63,826 nucleotides of DNA from Planctomycetia bacterium. GTDB taxonomy: Bacteria > Planctomycetota > Planctomycetia > Pirellulales > Thermoguttaceae. Below the pieces are notes generated by a model. It saw only the letters and a program-made list of their open reading frames with translations, did not search any database and was not told the DNA's origin. Location: NCBI GenBank assembly GCA_030537455.1, contig JAUNMR010000022.1, positions 1 to 63,826 on the forward strand, read 5' to 3'. Both the position numbers and the translations under genes were made by a program. Of the stretch, positions 42,370-49,387 are shown one piece after another. Position 1 is the first letter of the stretch. The number at the start of each line of letters is the position of its first letter.

Positions 42370-43479
42370 TTACATACTGACCGTTTCACCGCCGCACGGC
42401 GAACCCATGGCGCCCCAGACGCCGTAGGGGGATTTACCGGAGGTGACGGCGTAGGAGCTGGCGGAACCGCAGTCGATCGTTTCGGAGACAAAGCGCACGG
42501 AGCCGTCGGCCATACCGCAGTTGACGCCGCCGCTGTGATAGCTTTGCGCGGAGAAGACGCCCCAAGCAAGGTAGGGCAACGAGGGATAGGTGTAGGCACA
42601 ACTGGGTGAATTCGGAGGAAGAATCGTTGTGAAGCTAGCGTGCGCGCAACGACCGTCGACCCAGATCAGACCGCGCCAGGAGTCGCTACCGCTATTGAGC
42701 TGGTTCGGATCGTCGGCCTTACGCGAGTCGGTCAAGCAGGCGGAAGGACGAGATTTACCGTCGTAAAGCGCGCTGGTGCGATAGATACCGCCCTTAACGT
42801 TCGTGGAGTAGTGGTCGTCGCCGCACATTTCGCTAATCGCGATCGTATTGCTTGTACCGTCGGTTGCGAACGCGAGGGGACGCCAGCACAAAGGCGCGAA
42901 GAAGCCGCGAGAGTTCATTTTAGAGGACGCGCCTTCGCCGTAGTCAGGACGCGCGTTGTTCCACAAACCGTCGCCGAGACTGGTGCAGATGCTGATACGC
43001 GCGATATCCAGGTGCGGACCGGGCATACTGGCTTTGGCGTCGGACGGGCAGATGATCGTGGGGATACGATCTTGCATCGCCGCGGTTGACGTGAAGGGCC
43101 AGGAACCGGCCGCGGCGTCTCGCGCCTGTTGGCAAATGTCGTCATAGCGCGCCGATTGTTCCATGAAGGGAAGCAGTACGACGACGCAGTTAATGTAACC
43201 GCCGTGCGCGGAGTCTGTGCCTTGGTTCACGGTCCAGTTGAATAGCGTAGAACGCGACGCGGGAACGTACTGGTGAGCGTCCACGTAGTTGTGAATTGAC
43301 AGAAGGTACTGTTTCATATGATTGGTACACTGCATACGGCGCGCCGCTTCACGCGCTGACTGAACCGCAGGCAGGAGCAGACCGATCAAGATACCGATAA
43401 TGGCGATAACCACGAGCAGTTCCACAAGCGTAAAGCCGCGAGACTTCGGCTTGCTCGAATCAAGTAAGGAAGAGTACAT
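42370..43479 (-). CDS. DUF1559 protein with type IV prepilin-like N-terminus
   Basis: 369 residues. The prepilin cleavage and helix sequence is textbook: GFTLVELLVVIAIIGILIGL, then LLPAVQSAREAARRMQC. DUF1559 features follow, including CTNHMKQYLLSIHNYVD, and near the C-terminus CGMADGSVRFVSETID. DUF1559 proteins are found in very large paralogous sets in Planctomycetota; the function is unproven but the N-terminus implies processing by a prepilin peptidase and membrane insertion. pilT is 30 kb away. AGAGG precedes the ATG. The gene forms a unit with the lipoprotein gene downstream. Confidence 0.93.
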   Translation of the reverse strand: MYSSLLDSSKPKSRGFTLVELLVVIAIIGILIGLLLPAVQSAREAARRMQCTNHMKQYLLSIHNYVDAHQYVPASRSTLFNWTVNQGTDSAHGGYINCVVVLLPFMEQSARYDDICQQARDAAAGSWPFTSTAAMQDRIPTIICPSDAKASMPGPHLDIARISICTSLGDGLWNNARPDYGEGASSKMNSRGFFAPLCWRPLAFATDGTSNTIAISEMCGDDHYSTNVKGGIYRTSALYDGKSRPSACLTDSRKADDPNQLNSGSDSWRGLIWVDGRCAHASFTTILPPNSPSCAYTYPSLPYLAWGVFSAQSYHSGGVNCGMADGSVRFVSETIDCGSASSYAVTSGKSPYGVWGAMGSPCGGETVSM

Positions 43480-43633
43480 AATAACCTCTACGTTAAAGAA
43501 GGACTAGTGGGAACGTCAGCGAGTCAGACCGACGCTTTGAGGTTAAGGTTGAACTTGTTTGAGAATAAACATATATGAAAGTTATGAAGCGCGAACGAAA
43601 GGACTTCGAGCGCCACACACTTGTCAAAACCTA

Positions 43634-43907
43634 TACGTTTTGGCGCTTTGCAACCTTTTCACCCTCGCTTCCCTATTCTAGTTAAAAATGGAAATTGGGT
43701 CAAGGCTATAAGGGGATTTTCCACGGTTTTAACGGTAATTTTTCAAGTAAAAAGGTCGCGCCAAAACGTATACGTTTTGGCGCTTTGCAACCTTTTCACC
43801 CTCGCTTCCCTATTCTAGTTAAAAATGGAAATTGGGTCAAGGCTATAAGGGGATTTTCCACGGTTTTAACGGTAATTTTTCAAGTAAAAAGGTCGCGCCA
43901 AAACGTA
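43634..43907. mobile_element. Two abutting 137-bp MITE-like units
   Basis: Positions 43634-43770 and 43771-43907 appear identical, in direct orientation. Each unit begins TACGTTTTGGCGC and ends with the exact complement, so the junction is a perfect 26-bp palindrome (43758-43783). The ends have the look of terminal inverted repeats with TA target bases. There is no coding capacity for a transposase; open frames through the repeats are only by chance. It is a small non-autonomous element or a tandem hairpin repeat. Confidence 0.65.
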
Positions 43908-44181
43908 TGATTATTTGTCAGTTGGCGCTTGGGGGGGGAAAAAATTGAGTCGGGAGCGTTTAATTTGGGACGAGACTCCATTTTTGGAAGTCTATGCGCT
44001 ACCTAGATTTATCTATTTTTATGACGAGCGTTTGGTCGGCAGCAGCCTCAAGGGCGGTCTCGACTTTTGTAATAATGTTAAACTAGGTAGAGAGTTTATA
44101 TTCGAGCGACTAACAGAGAAAAAGCTTGAGAAATTTCCAAAAAAAAGACTTGATTTTTAAAAAAATGTGGAACCGAACCCC
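43908..44181. other. AT-rich stretch right of the MITE pair
   Basis: No gene is supported. An 81-codon frame starting at a TTG (43915) has no ribosome site. The G-run near 43931 and the A/T-rich tail suggest non-coding or decayed sequence. Confidence 0.3.
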
Positions 44182-44209
44182 TTGTCGACTTTTACGACGA
44201 CGTTATATT
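44182..44209 (+). promoter_or_regulatory. Promoter of the 21-residue peptide gene
   Basis: TTGTCG (44182-44187) and TATATT (44204-44209) have a 16-base spacer. A perfect 8-bp inverted repeat (ACACAGTT at 44212-44219, AACTGTGT at 44235-44242) begins right at the predicted start of transcription and could be an operator or an RNA hairpin. Confidence 0.45.
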
Positions 44210-44211
44210 GT

Positions 44212-44295
44212 ACACAGTTTTAGGAAAAAGCGTCAACTGTGTGACGCAAAAATCCTTAGCGCTTTGCCGCTACGCCTTCCAGGTTAAGCGCAAGG
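44212..44295 (+). promoter_or_regulatory. Structured leader with mutually exclusive hairpins
   Basis: ACACAGTT/AACTGTGT (44212-44219 and 44235-44242) competes with GCGTC/GACGC (44230-44234 and 44243-44247), whose loop is the second arm of the first hairpin. A third pairing CCTTAGCGC with GCGCAAGG (44254-44262 and 44288-44295) follows. The peptide's ribosome site comes right after. The layout resembles a regulated leader. The ligand, if any, is unknown. Confidence 0.35.
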
Positions 44296-44322
44296 TTAAA
44301 CGTAGATCAGAAGGAGTATGTT

Positions 44323-44388
44323 ATGGCTAAGCGAATTCGTCGACGTCGGTTATGGTGGAAAAATCAGTGGCAGACCCTTGCGGCTTAG
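44323..44388 (+). CDS. 21-residue Arg/Trp-rich peptide
   Basis: ATG at 44323 with a strong AGAAGGAG site seven bases upstream; stop TAG at 44386-44388. The product begins MAKRIRRRRLWWKNQ and continues WQTLAA. Seven of its first thirteen residues are Lys or Arg, and it has three Trp. It stands alone between its own promoter and terminator, so it looks like a real mini-gene and not a leader for a following gene (the next gene is on the other strand). It could be an RNA- or membrane-binding peptide. I recognise no family. Confidence 0.55.
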   Translation: MAKRIRRRRLWWKNQWQTLAA

Positions 44389-44424
44389 CATTTAACTGTC
44401 TCGTGTGATTTACAACGAGAGAAT

Positions 44425-44457
44425 AACGCGCTTCAACTGAGGCGCGTTTTTTTTTTT
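44425..44457 (+). terminator. Intrinsic terminator of the peptide gene
   Basis: AACGCGC (44425-44431) pairs with GCGCGTT (44442-44448), followed by an 11-base T run. A separate 6-bp hairpin TCTCGT/ACGAGA (44399-44404 and 44415-44420) precedes it. Confidence 0.85.
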
Positions 44458-44517
44458 GACCTTAAACAAGTTTGTCGAACGTTTCTGGAGACCAGAAGCG
44501 ATATGCGTCGCGAAGCG

Positions 44518-44549
44518 AAAAAAACGGGTCGAATCCGTAGACTCGACCC
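44518..44549 (-). terminator. Terminator of the Gly-rich secreted protein gene
   Basis: On the minus strand GGGTCGA/TCGACCC (44526-44532 and 44543-44549) is followed by a T-rich run (complement of 44518-44524). Confidence 0.75.
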
Positions 44550-44585
44550 AAAATCTCAGGAAGTTTCAAACGTTACGTTGAACGA

Positions 44586-45101
44586 TTAGAACACGTCCAA
44601 GTTGAAGTGCTTGCCTTCGTGATAGCGACGCGGAACCGGGTAGTAGTTCTGGTAGCCGGGGTGATACTTCGGAACGCTCATATTAGGAACGCTATTGAAG
44701 TTGTGCGGATAGTAGCCATAGGGATAGTAACGGAAGCGTTCCCAATCCTGACCGTTGGGATTCGCAAAGGGCGACGCCTCGACGATAGGACGATCGTCCG
44801 CGATCGACTGACGAATACGATCGCCAAAGCCAGGACGAGCGCCGAAGCCGCCACGACCCGGGAAGCCGACCCCGTAACCGCCGCGAAGACCAACGCCACG
44901 ACCGATGAACCCGGCGTCTGCGCATTCGGAGCATTCCGGGCAACCGTTGGCAACCACCGGCGCGCTTTGCGTCGCCGTCGCGATCGCATTATCGACAGCG
45001 GCAGCCGGCGCGCCAAGAGCGCCGTCGTCCGCTTGGGTAACGGAAACTGCGCCCAAGAGCGCGAGCGCAGAAAGTAAAACCAGACTCAATTTGGCTTTCA
45101 T
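44586..45101 (-). CDS. Secreted Gly/Tyr-rich protein of unknown function
   Basis: 171 residues from the ATG at 45101, chosen because AAGGAGA lies at ideal distance upstream; in-frame sequence further upstream is not a credible N-terminus. The signal peptide is MKAKLSLVLLSALALLGAVS with a cleavage site after VTQA. The mature protein has a CPECSEC cluster, a Gly/Arg/Phe-rich middle (RGGYGVGFPGRGGFG) and a Tyr/Pro/His-rich C-terminal part (YYPYGYYPHNF). No known domain; probably an exported structural or matrix-type protein. It has its own terminator. Confidence 0.7.
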   Translation of the reverse strand: MKAKLSLVLLSALALLGAVSVTQADDGALGAPAAAVDNAIATATQSAPVVANGCPECSECADAGFIGRGVGLRGGYGVGFPGRGGFGARPGFGDRIRQSIADDRPIVEASPFANPNGQDWERFRYYPYGYYPHNFNSVPNMSVPKYHPGYQNYYPVPRRYHEGKHFNLDVF

Positions 45102-45580
45102 TAAAGTTTCTCCTTGGAAATTCGCCGCGAAACGCGACGGCTGACCACGTCGATAGAACGGACGCCGCCATAAGACGCGCGGCAAACTTCGGGATTCAAT
45201 CGAACGCATATGTTCATGTCACCGGCGCACAAACGCGCTTGCAACCGACGCGAGCCGATAAACAATGCGCGAACAGAAGCAAAGAACGTTACGCCGTCGG
45301 TATAGTCGACTATTTCACGCCAAAAAGCCTAAGACTTTCACAAGCCAATTCCGCTTTTTTGACGTTTAAACTTAGAGACGCATTGTCTATTTGGTTAAAA
45401 ACGTCTCTATTGCCTATATTGACTATTTTACCAATATATCGGTTTTTAAAAACGCTAGATTCAATAAAATATCAGAGTCTTTTGATTCAAATAAAGATTG
45501 ACGCTTTTAAAATTGCAATATGTGTTATAATTGGTATAAAAAGAATGGGGCGTAGTCGCCTCGTGCAGGAGAACTCTCAG
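45102..45580. other. Intergenic region upstream of queD
   Basis: It contains the divergent upstream sequences of the Gly-rich protein gene and queD. An extended -10 element TGTTATAAT ends at 45531, about 50 bases before the queD start. The stretch 45340-45540 is AT-rich. An in-frame extension of queD to 45239 crosses this region but has no ribosome site and is not a gene. Confidence 0.45.
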
Positions 45581-45985
45581 ATGTTTGCGGTAGCGCGTGA
45601 TTTTTCGTTTTCTTATGGTCATCGTCTCTATCGTTATCAAGGGAAGTGTCAGCGTCTGCATGGTCATAACGCGCGCGTAAGAATTGAACTAGGCGCGCAC
45701 GCGCTTAATGAGCAGAATATGGCGTTGGACTTTGTACAGATTAAATCGACGCTTGGACGTTGGATCGACGAAACGTTGGACCATCGCGTCTTTCTAGCGC
45801 AGGACGATCCGCTGGCAGAGCAGTTGCGCGCTTACGATCACGAGCCGATCCTCGTGCAGGGCAATCCCACTGCGGAAATTCTCGCCAAAATGATATACGA
45901 CTATGCACGAAACTGCGGTTTCAACGTGCTCAGCGTTAGGTTCTGGGAGACCGATAACTGTTGCGCGACCTATCAAGGGGACTAA
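45581..45985 (+). CDS. queD: 6-carboxy-5,6,7,8-tetrahydropterin synthase QueD
   Basis: 134 residues from the ATG at 45581 (CAGGAG upstream). The zinc and catalytic motif CxxxHGH is present as CQRLHGHN, with the other zinc histidine in FSYGHRLYRY. Later motifs ALDFVQIK, LDHRVFL and PTAEILAKMIYDY are typical of QueD; the C-terminal glutamate region is RFWETDNCCATYQ. QueD turns 7,8-dihydroneopterin triphosphate into 6-carboxytetrahydropterin, an early step toward preQ0 and queuosine. queG, the last-step enzyme, is nearby at 39274-40446. Confidence 0.93.
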   Translation: MFAVARDFSFSYGHRLYRYQGKCQRLHGHNARVRIELGAHALNEQNMALDFVQIKSTLGRWIDETLDHRVFLAQDDPLAEQLRAYDHEPILVQGNPTAEILAKMIYDYARNCGFNVLSVRFWETDNCCATYQGD

Positions 45986-46104
45986 CGCGCCTTTAATTCT
46001 TTTGAGCGCGCGTTATAATTATAGAGGAGATACGAACCGCGCTACGTTGAGCGCGTCGTTGTACGTCTGAAACGACGCAAGTAAAAAACAGAGCGAGAGA
46101 AAGA

Positions 46105-46464
46105 ATGAGTCTACAGCATATTACGTGTATCGTCTGCCCTAAGGGCTGTGCGTTGGAAGTCGACGTGGAAGCGCAAACGGTCGTTGGCAATAGCTGTCCT
46201 CGCGGGTACGCTCACGGTATGGCGGAAGCGACCAATCCCACTCGCGCGCTAACCTCGACGGTGCGCGCGGTCGACCAGAACGGTCAGACGGTGGAACTGG
46301 TTCCTGTGCGCACTGCCGGGGCAATTCCCAAGGCGTTGCTCTTCGACGCCATGGCGGAAATAAACGCACAACGCGTGACTCTACCGATCAAACGCGGCGA
46401 CACGATCATCCCGAACATTTTGGGAACCGGCGTCGATTTAATTGCAACGCGCGATTTCGCATGA
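46105..46464 (+). CDS. DUF1667 protein, orphan
   Basis: 119 residues. Cysteines in CIVCPKGCALEV and GNSCPRGYAHG form the four-Cys pattern of DUF1667. The C-terminal VPVRTAGAIPKALLFDAMAEI and IPNILGTGVDLIATRD complete the family signature. DUF1667 proteins normally sit beside an FAD-dependent oxidoreductase and a glycerol-3-phosphate-dehydrogenase-like gene and are thought to carry a redox or Fe-S function; neither partner is in the window. The next gene, apgM, starts 61 bases downstream, so the two might share a transcript. A TATAAT (46014-46019) lies about 85 bases upstream. Confidence 0.88.
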   Translation: MSLQHITCIVCPKGCALEVDVEAQTVVGNSCPRGYAHGMAEATNPTRALTSTVRAVDQNGQTVELVPVRTAGAIPKALLFDAMAEINAQRVTLPIKRGDTIIPNILGTGVDLIATRDFA

Positions 46465-46525
46465 CGCGCTCTAACCGGCGACGTCACGACGAAACGCCTA
46501 TAACATCAAGGATTAGGTGATTTAA

Positions 46526-47788
46526 TTGGACTCTGTTGCTAAAAGAGTCATTGTTATTCCAGACGGTTTTGCCGACGACCAACTCAAGGAGCTCGGCAAT
46601 CGTACTCCAATGCAGGCCGCAAGGACTGCTACGCTCGACTCCTGGGCGCCACGCGCCGCTCAAGGACGATCTTTTAACGTGCCCGAGAGTCTCGCGCCAG
46701 GCTCCGACGTGGCCACCCTCTCGCTACTGGGTTACGACCCACTGCTCAGTTACACCGGACGAGCGCCGCTAGAGGTCGCCGCTCAGGGAATCGAGCTGGA
46801 TGATGAAGACTGGGCATTCCGTTGCAATCTCGTTACGATTGTCGACGGCGTAATGAACGACTTCACCGCCGGTCACGTCTCCACGCCGGAAGCGACACAG
46901 ATCCTCAGACTCATACAAGAGACTGTCGCGCCACGATGGCGCGAGATTTCCGCCGGTCTTACCGGAACGGTGGAGTTTCTACCGAGCGTGAGCTATCGTA
47001 ATTTAGCGATTTTTCGTCCGAGCGCATCCGGCGAGGTCTTTCCCTTTGATCAAACGACCAAGTCCTACCCGCCGCACGATTACACCGACCAAGAGATCGC
47101 GCAAGCGCTCCCAACTGGTTCTGGCGCAGACGCTTTGCGCGCGCTCATGCGCGCATGTCGTGACGCGCTCCAAGGGTTCGACGTGAATCGTCAGCGCATC
47201 GCCGAGGGCAAAAAGCCGGTGACCGACTGCTGGCTCTGGGGACAGGGCAAACGTCCGCGACTGCAACGCTTTGCGGAAAAATTCCACTGGGGTCCCGGCG
47301 TTATGATTACCGCGGTCGACCTCCTACGAGGAATCGCGCGCAATCTCGGGTGGAACGTGCTCAATGTACCGGGCGCAACCGGTTACGTCGACACGAACTT
47401 TGTCGGCAAAGGTCAAGCGGCGGCGGAGGCGCTCGACGAATATGACATTGTGGTTGTCCACGTGGAAGCGCCTGACGAATCCGGGCACGAGGGAAGCGTC
47501 GAGAAAAAGATCGCCTCTTTGGAAAATATCGACGCGCTTGTTTTGCCACCGATTCTTGATAAGTTGCAGACCTTTGATAATTGGAGATTATTGATCTCGC
47601 CCGACCATCCGACTCCCGTGGCGCTCAAGACGCACACACGTGGGTTCGTGCCTTGGGCGATTATCGGTTCGGACGTGCAAGGGGACGGATTTGATTCCTA
47701 CGACGAAGGCGTCGGCGCTAAGGCTAAAAGGATCTGCCAACATGGCTATGAACTCATGACACTCTTTTTAAATGGAGCGCTCCAATGA
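46526..47788 (+). CDS. apgM: Cofactor-independent phosphoglycerate mutase (archaeal type)
   Basis: 420 residues from a TTG start (AGGTGA upstream). The alkaline-phosphatase-like metal and catalytic residues are visible: IPDGFADDQ, VATLSLLGYDP (catalytic serine), VVVHVEAPDESGHEGSVEKK and ISPDHPTPVALKTHTRG. ApgM interconverts 3- and 2-phosphoglycerate using two metal ions. Its stop overlaps the start of the DUF1080 gene by four bases (ATGA), so the pair is translationally coupled. Confidence 0.93.
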   Translation: MDSVAKRVIVIPDGFADDQLKELGNRTPMQAARTATLDSWAPRAAQGRSFNVPESLAPGSDVATLSLLGYDPLLSYTGRAPLEVAAQGIELDDEDWAFRCNLVTIVDGVMNDFTAGHVSTPEATQILRLIQETVAPRWREISAGLTGTVEFLPSVSYRNLAIFRPSASGEVFPFDQTTKSYPPHDYTDQEIAQALPTGSGADALRALMRACRDALQGFDVNRQRIAEGKKPVTDCWLWGQGKRPRLQRFAEKFHWGPGVMITAVDLLRGIARNLGWNVLNVPGATGYVDTNFVGKGQAAAEALDEYDIVVVHVEAPDESGHEGSVEKKIASLENIDALVLPPILDKLQTFDNWRLLISPDHPTPVALKTHTRGFVPWAIIGSDVQGDGFDSYDEGVGAKAKRICQHGYELMTLFLNGALQ

Positions 47789-48570
47789 AACGTTTCGCGG
47801 AAAAATCAGCGGCTATTGCGACCGTATGCGCCGTGGTTCTACTGCTTGCCTCTGCTCAAATCTTCGCACAAGATTCCGCTGAGAGCAAAAAGAAGAAGGC
47901 GGAGGAGTACGACGCCATTGCGAAGTCCCAAGAGGACGATGATAAATACGACTGGATCAATCTCTTCGACGGTAAGAGTTTGCAGAACTGGATCGACGTG
48001 CAAGACGGCGGAGAAGAGGCGGTTGAGGTTAGAGACGGCATACTCGTTCTGGGCATGGGACCAACGACCACCTCCATTCGCTTCGACGAGAAATCGGAAA
48101 TCAAACTTCCGCGTGAGAACTACGAGGTGGAATACGTAGCCAAGCGCGACCAGGGCATGGATTTCTTTGCCGCGCTCACCTTTCCGATTGGGGACGACTA
48201 CGTGACCTTTGTCAACGGCGGCTGGGGAGGATGCGTCGCCGGCATTTCCAGTATCGACGAGATGGACGCCTCGGAAAATTCGACGTCGTCCTTCTTTAAC
48301 TTCCGCACCGGCGTCTGGTACCGTTTCCGCGTTCAAGTCACGCTACGCACCGTGCGCGTGTGGATTAACGACGAACTCACCGTCGATTACGTCGTGGAGG
48401 GACATTCGCTTCGCACGCGTTTCGAAGTGGAAAAGTGCAAACCGCTCGGCTTTGCCAGTTGGGTTTCCTCCGGGTGGATTAAGACCGTGCGCATTCGTAC
48501 GCTCAGCGACGAAGAGGTCGAGACGATGAATAAGCGCGCCGAACAACACGCGACGTTCTTTCATCTGTAA
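47785..48570 (+). CDS. Exported DUF1080 (3-keto-disaccharide hydrolase-like) protein
   Basis: 261 residues. The signal peptide (AAIATVCAVVLLLASAQIFA) is followed by a Lys/Asp-rich linker and a DUF1080/concanavalin-like jelly-roll: INLFDGKSLQNWIDVQDGG, then VRDGILVLGMG, TGVWYRFRVQVT, LRTVRVWINDELTVDY and GFASWVSSGWIKTVRIRTL. DUF1080 proteins are abundant in planctomycetes and are usually exported glycan-active or carbohydrate-binding proteins; some are 3-keto-glycoside hydrolases. Catalytic residues cannot be named with confidence here. It overlaps apgM by four bases. Confidence 0.85.
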   Translation: MKRFAEKSAAIATVCAVVLLLASAQIFAQDSAESKKKKAEEYDAIAKSQEDDDKYDWINLFDGKSLQNWIDVQDGGEEAVEVRDGILVLGMGPTTTSIRFDEKSEIKLPRENYEVEYVAKRDQGMDFFAALTFPIGDDYVTFVNGGWGGCVAGISSIDEMDASENSTSSFFNFRTGVWYRFRVQVTLRTVRVWINDELTVDYVVEGHSLRTRFEVEKCKPLGFASWVSSGWIKTVRIRTLSDEEVETMNKRAEQHATFFHL

Positions 48571-48609
48571 ATCGCTTGTTTAAAAGCTTTGTAGCGCATT
48601 AAATAGGTC

Positions 48610-48652
48610 AAGACGCGCGTCGACACAGTTAAGTCGGCGCGCGTCTTGGTTT
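48610..48652. terminator. Convergent terminator between the DUF1080 gene and ndk
   Basis: A 15-bp stem (48610-48624 with 48633-48647, one G-T pair, 8-base loop) with moderately T-rich flank. It lies between two convergent genes and may serve both. Confidence 0.65.
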
Positions 48653-48693
48653 TGGGCGTATAAGGACGACTACGTTGTCGCGAAGCCGACCTC

Positions 48694-49134
48694 TCATGCC
48701 TCGGGGAAGAAATTCTCGATTTCTTTCCTCGCGCTTTCGATTGAATCGGAGGCGTGGATGAGGTTTTCGGTTTGATCGAGCGCGAAGTCCCCGCGAATGG
48801 AACCGGGCGACGCCGCGCTGGGATCTGTCGCGCCCACGAGCTGACGAATCACACTCACGGCGTTGCGACCGCGCCAGGTTGTCGCCAGCGCCTGACCGCG
48901 CGTGATATAAGCGAGAAGTTCGGCAAAGAACGGCTTGTCGACCAGATGTGCATAGTGTCGGCGCGCCAGTTCGTGCGACACGCGCAGGAGTTTGACACGC
49001 GTGAGGCGCAAGCCCTTGCGTTCCAGGCGCGCTAGGATTTCTCCGAGAAGACCGCGCTCCAGCGCGTCTGGTTTTAACAGAACAAAGGATTCTTCAATAT
49101 TCTGTTCCGCGATTGTGTGGGTTTCTTTTGGCAT
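48694..49134 (-). CDS. ndk: Nucleoside diphosphate kinase
   Basis: 146 residues. The family elements are the N-terminal ESFVLLKPDALERGL, the TWRGRNAVSVIRQLVGATDP block and the catalytic histidine H127 in NLIHASDS. Ndk transfers the terminal phosphate between nucleoside di- and triphosphates through phospho-His. The start has a strong GGAGGAA site upstream. The N-terminus carries about 15 more residues than usual, so an internal start is possible but less well supported. Confidence 0.96.
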   Translation of the reverse strand: MPKETHTIAEQNIEESFVLLKPDALERGLLGEILARLERKGLRLTRVKLLRVSHELARRHYAHLVDKPFFAELLAYITRGQALATTWRGRNAVSVIRQLVGATDPSAASPGSIRGDFALDQTENLIHASDSIESARKEIENFFPEA

Positions 49135-49286
49135 TATATTCGTTCCTCCATTCCCCCGGAGGCGTCGCGTGATAAAACGTGCGCGCCACGACGATGGTAG
49201 GGAAAAATGACTTCTGTCTTTTGTTCCGTGCTATTCTACCGGCTTGCTTCGATTCGACAAGCGCTAGACCGGCGCGCGAAATGCTC

Positions 49287-49316
49287 TTGACGTCGTCCCC
49301 CTGGACTCGCTATAGT
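49287..49316 (+). promoter_or_regulatory. Promoter of the PPIase gene
   Basis: TTGACG (49287-49292) and TATAGT (49311-49316) have an 18-base spacer, about 72 bases before the ATG. Confidence 0.7.
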
Positions 49317-49387
49317 CTGCCGACGCCTGGAAACGCACGAGGCGTTTTCGGCTATAAGTTGACTTTTGCGATAGGAAAGACGTTAAT

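Noticed and set aside
43840..43870. DnaA-box-like sequence in the repeat (TTTTCCACG)
   Set aside because: Two mismatches to the consensus and no cluster of boxes or other origin features nearby.
43621..43910. Two 65-71-residue frames through the tandem repeat
   Set aside because: Both frames translate the repeat unit, lack ribosome sites and duplicate each other; they are better explained by non-coding MITE-like units.
46105..46464. Possibility that the DUF1667 protein is a ferredoxin
   Set aside because: The cysteine spacing fits DUF1667 and not a 2Fe-2S or 4Fe-4S ferredoxin, and the C-terminal family phrases agree.
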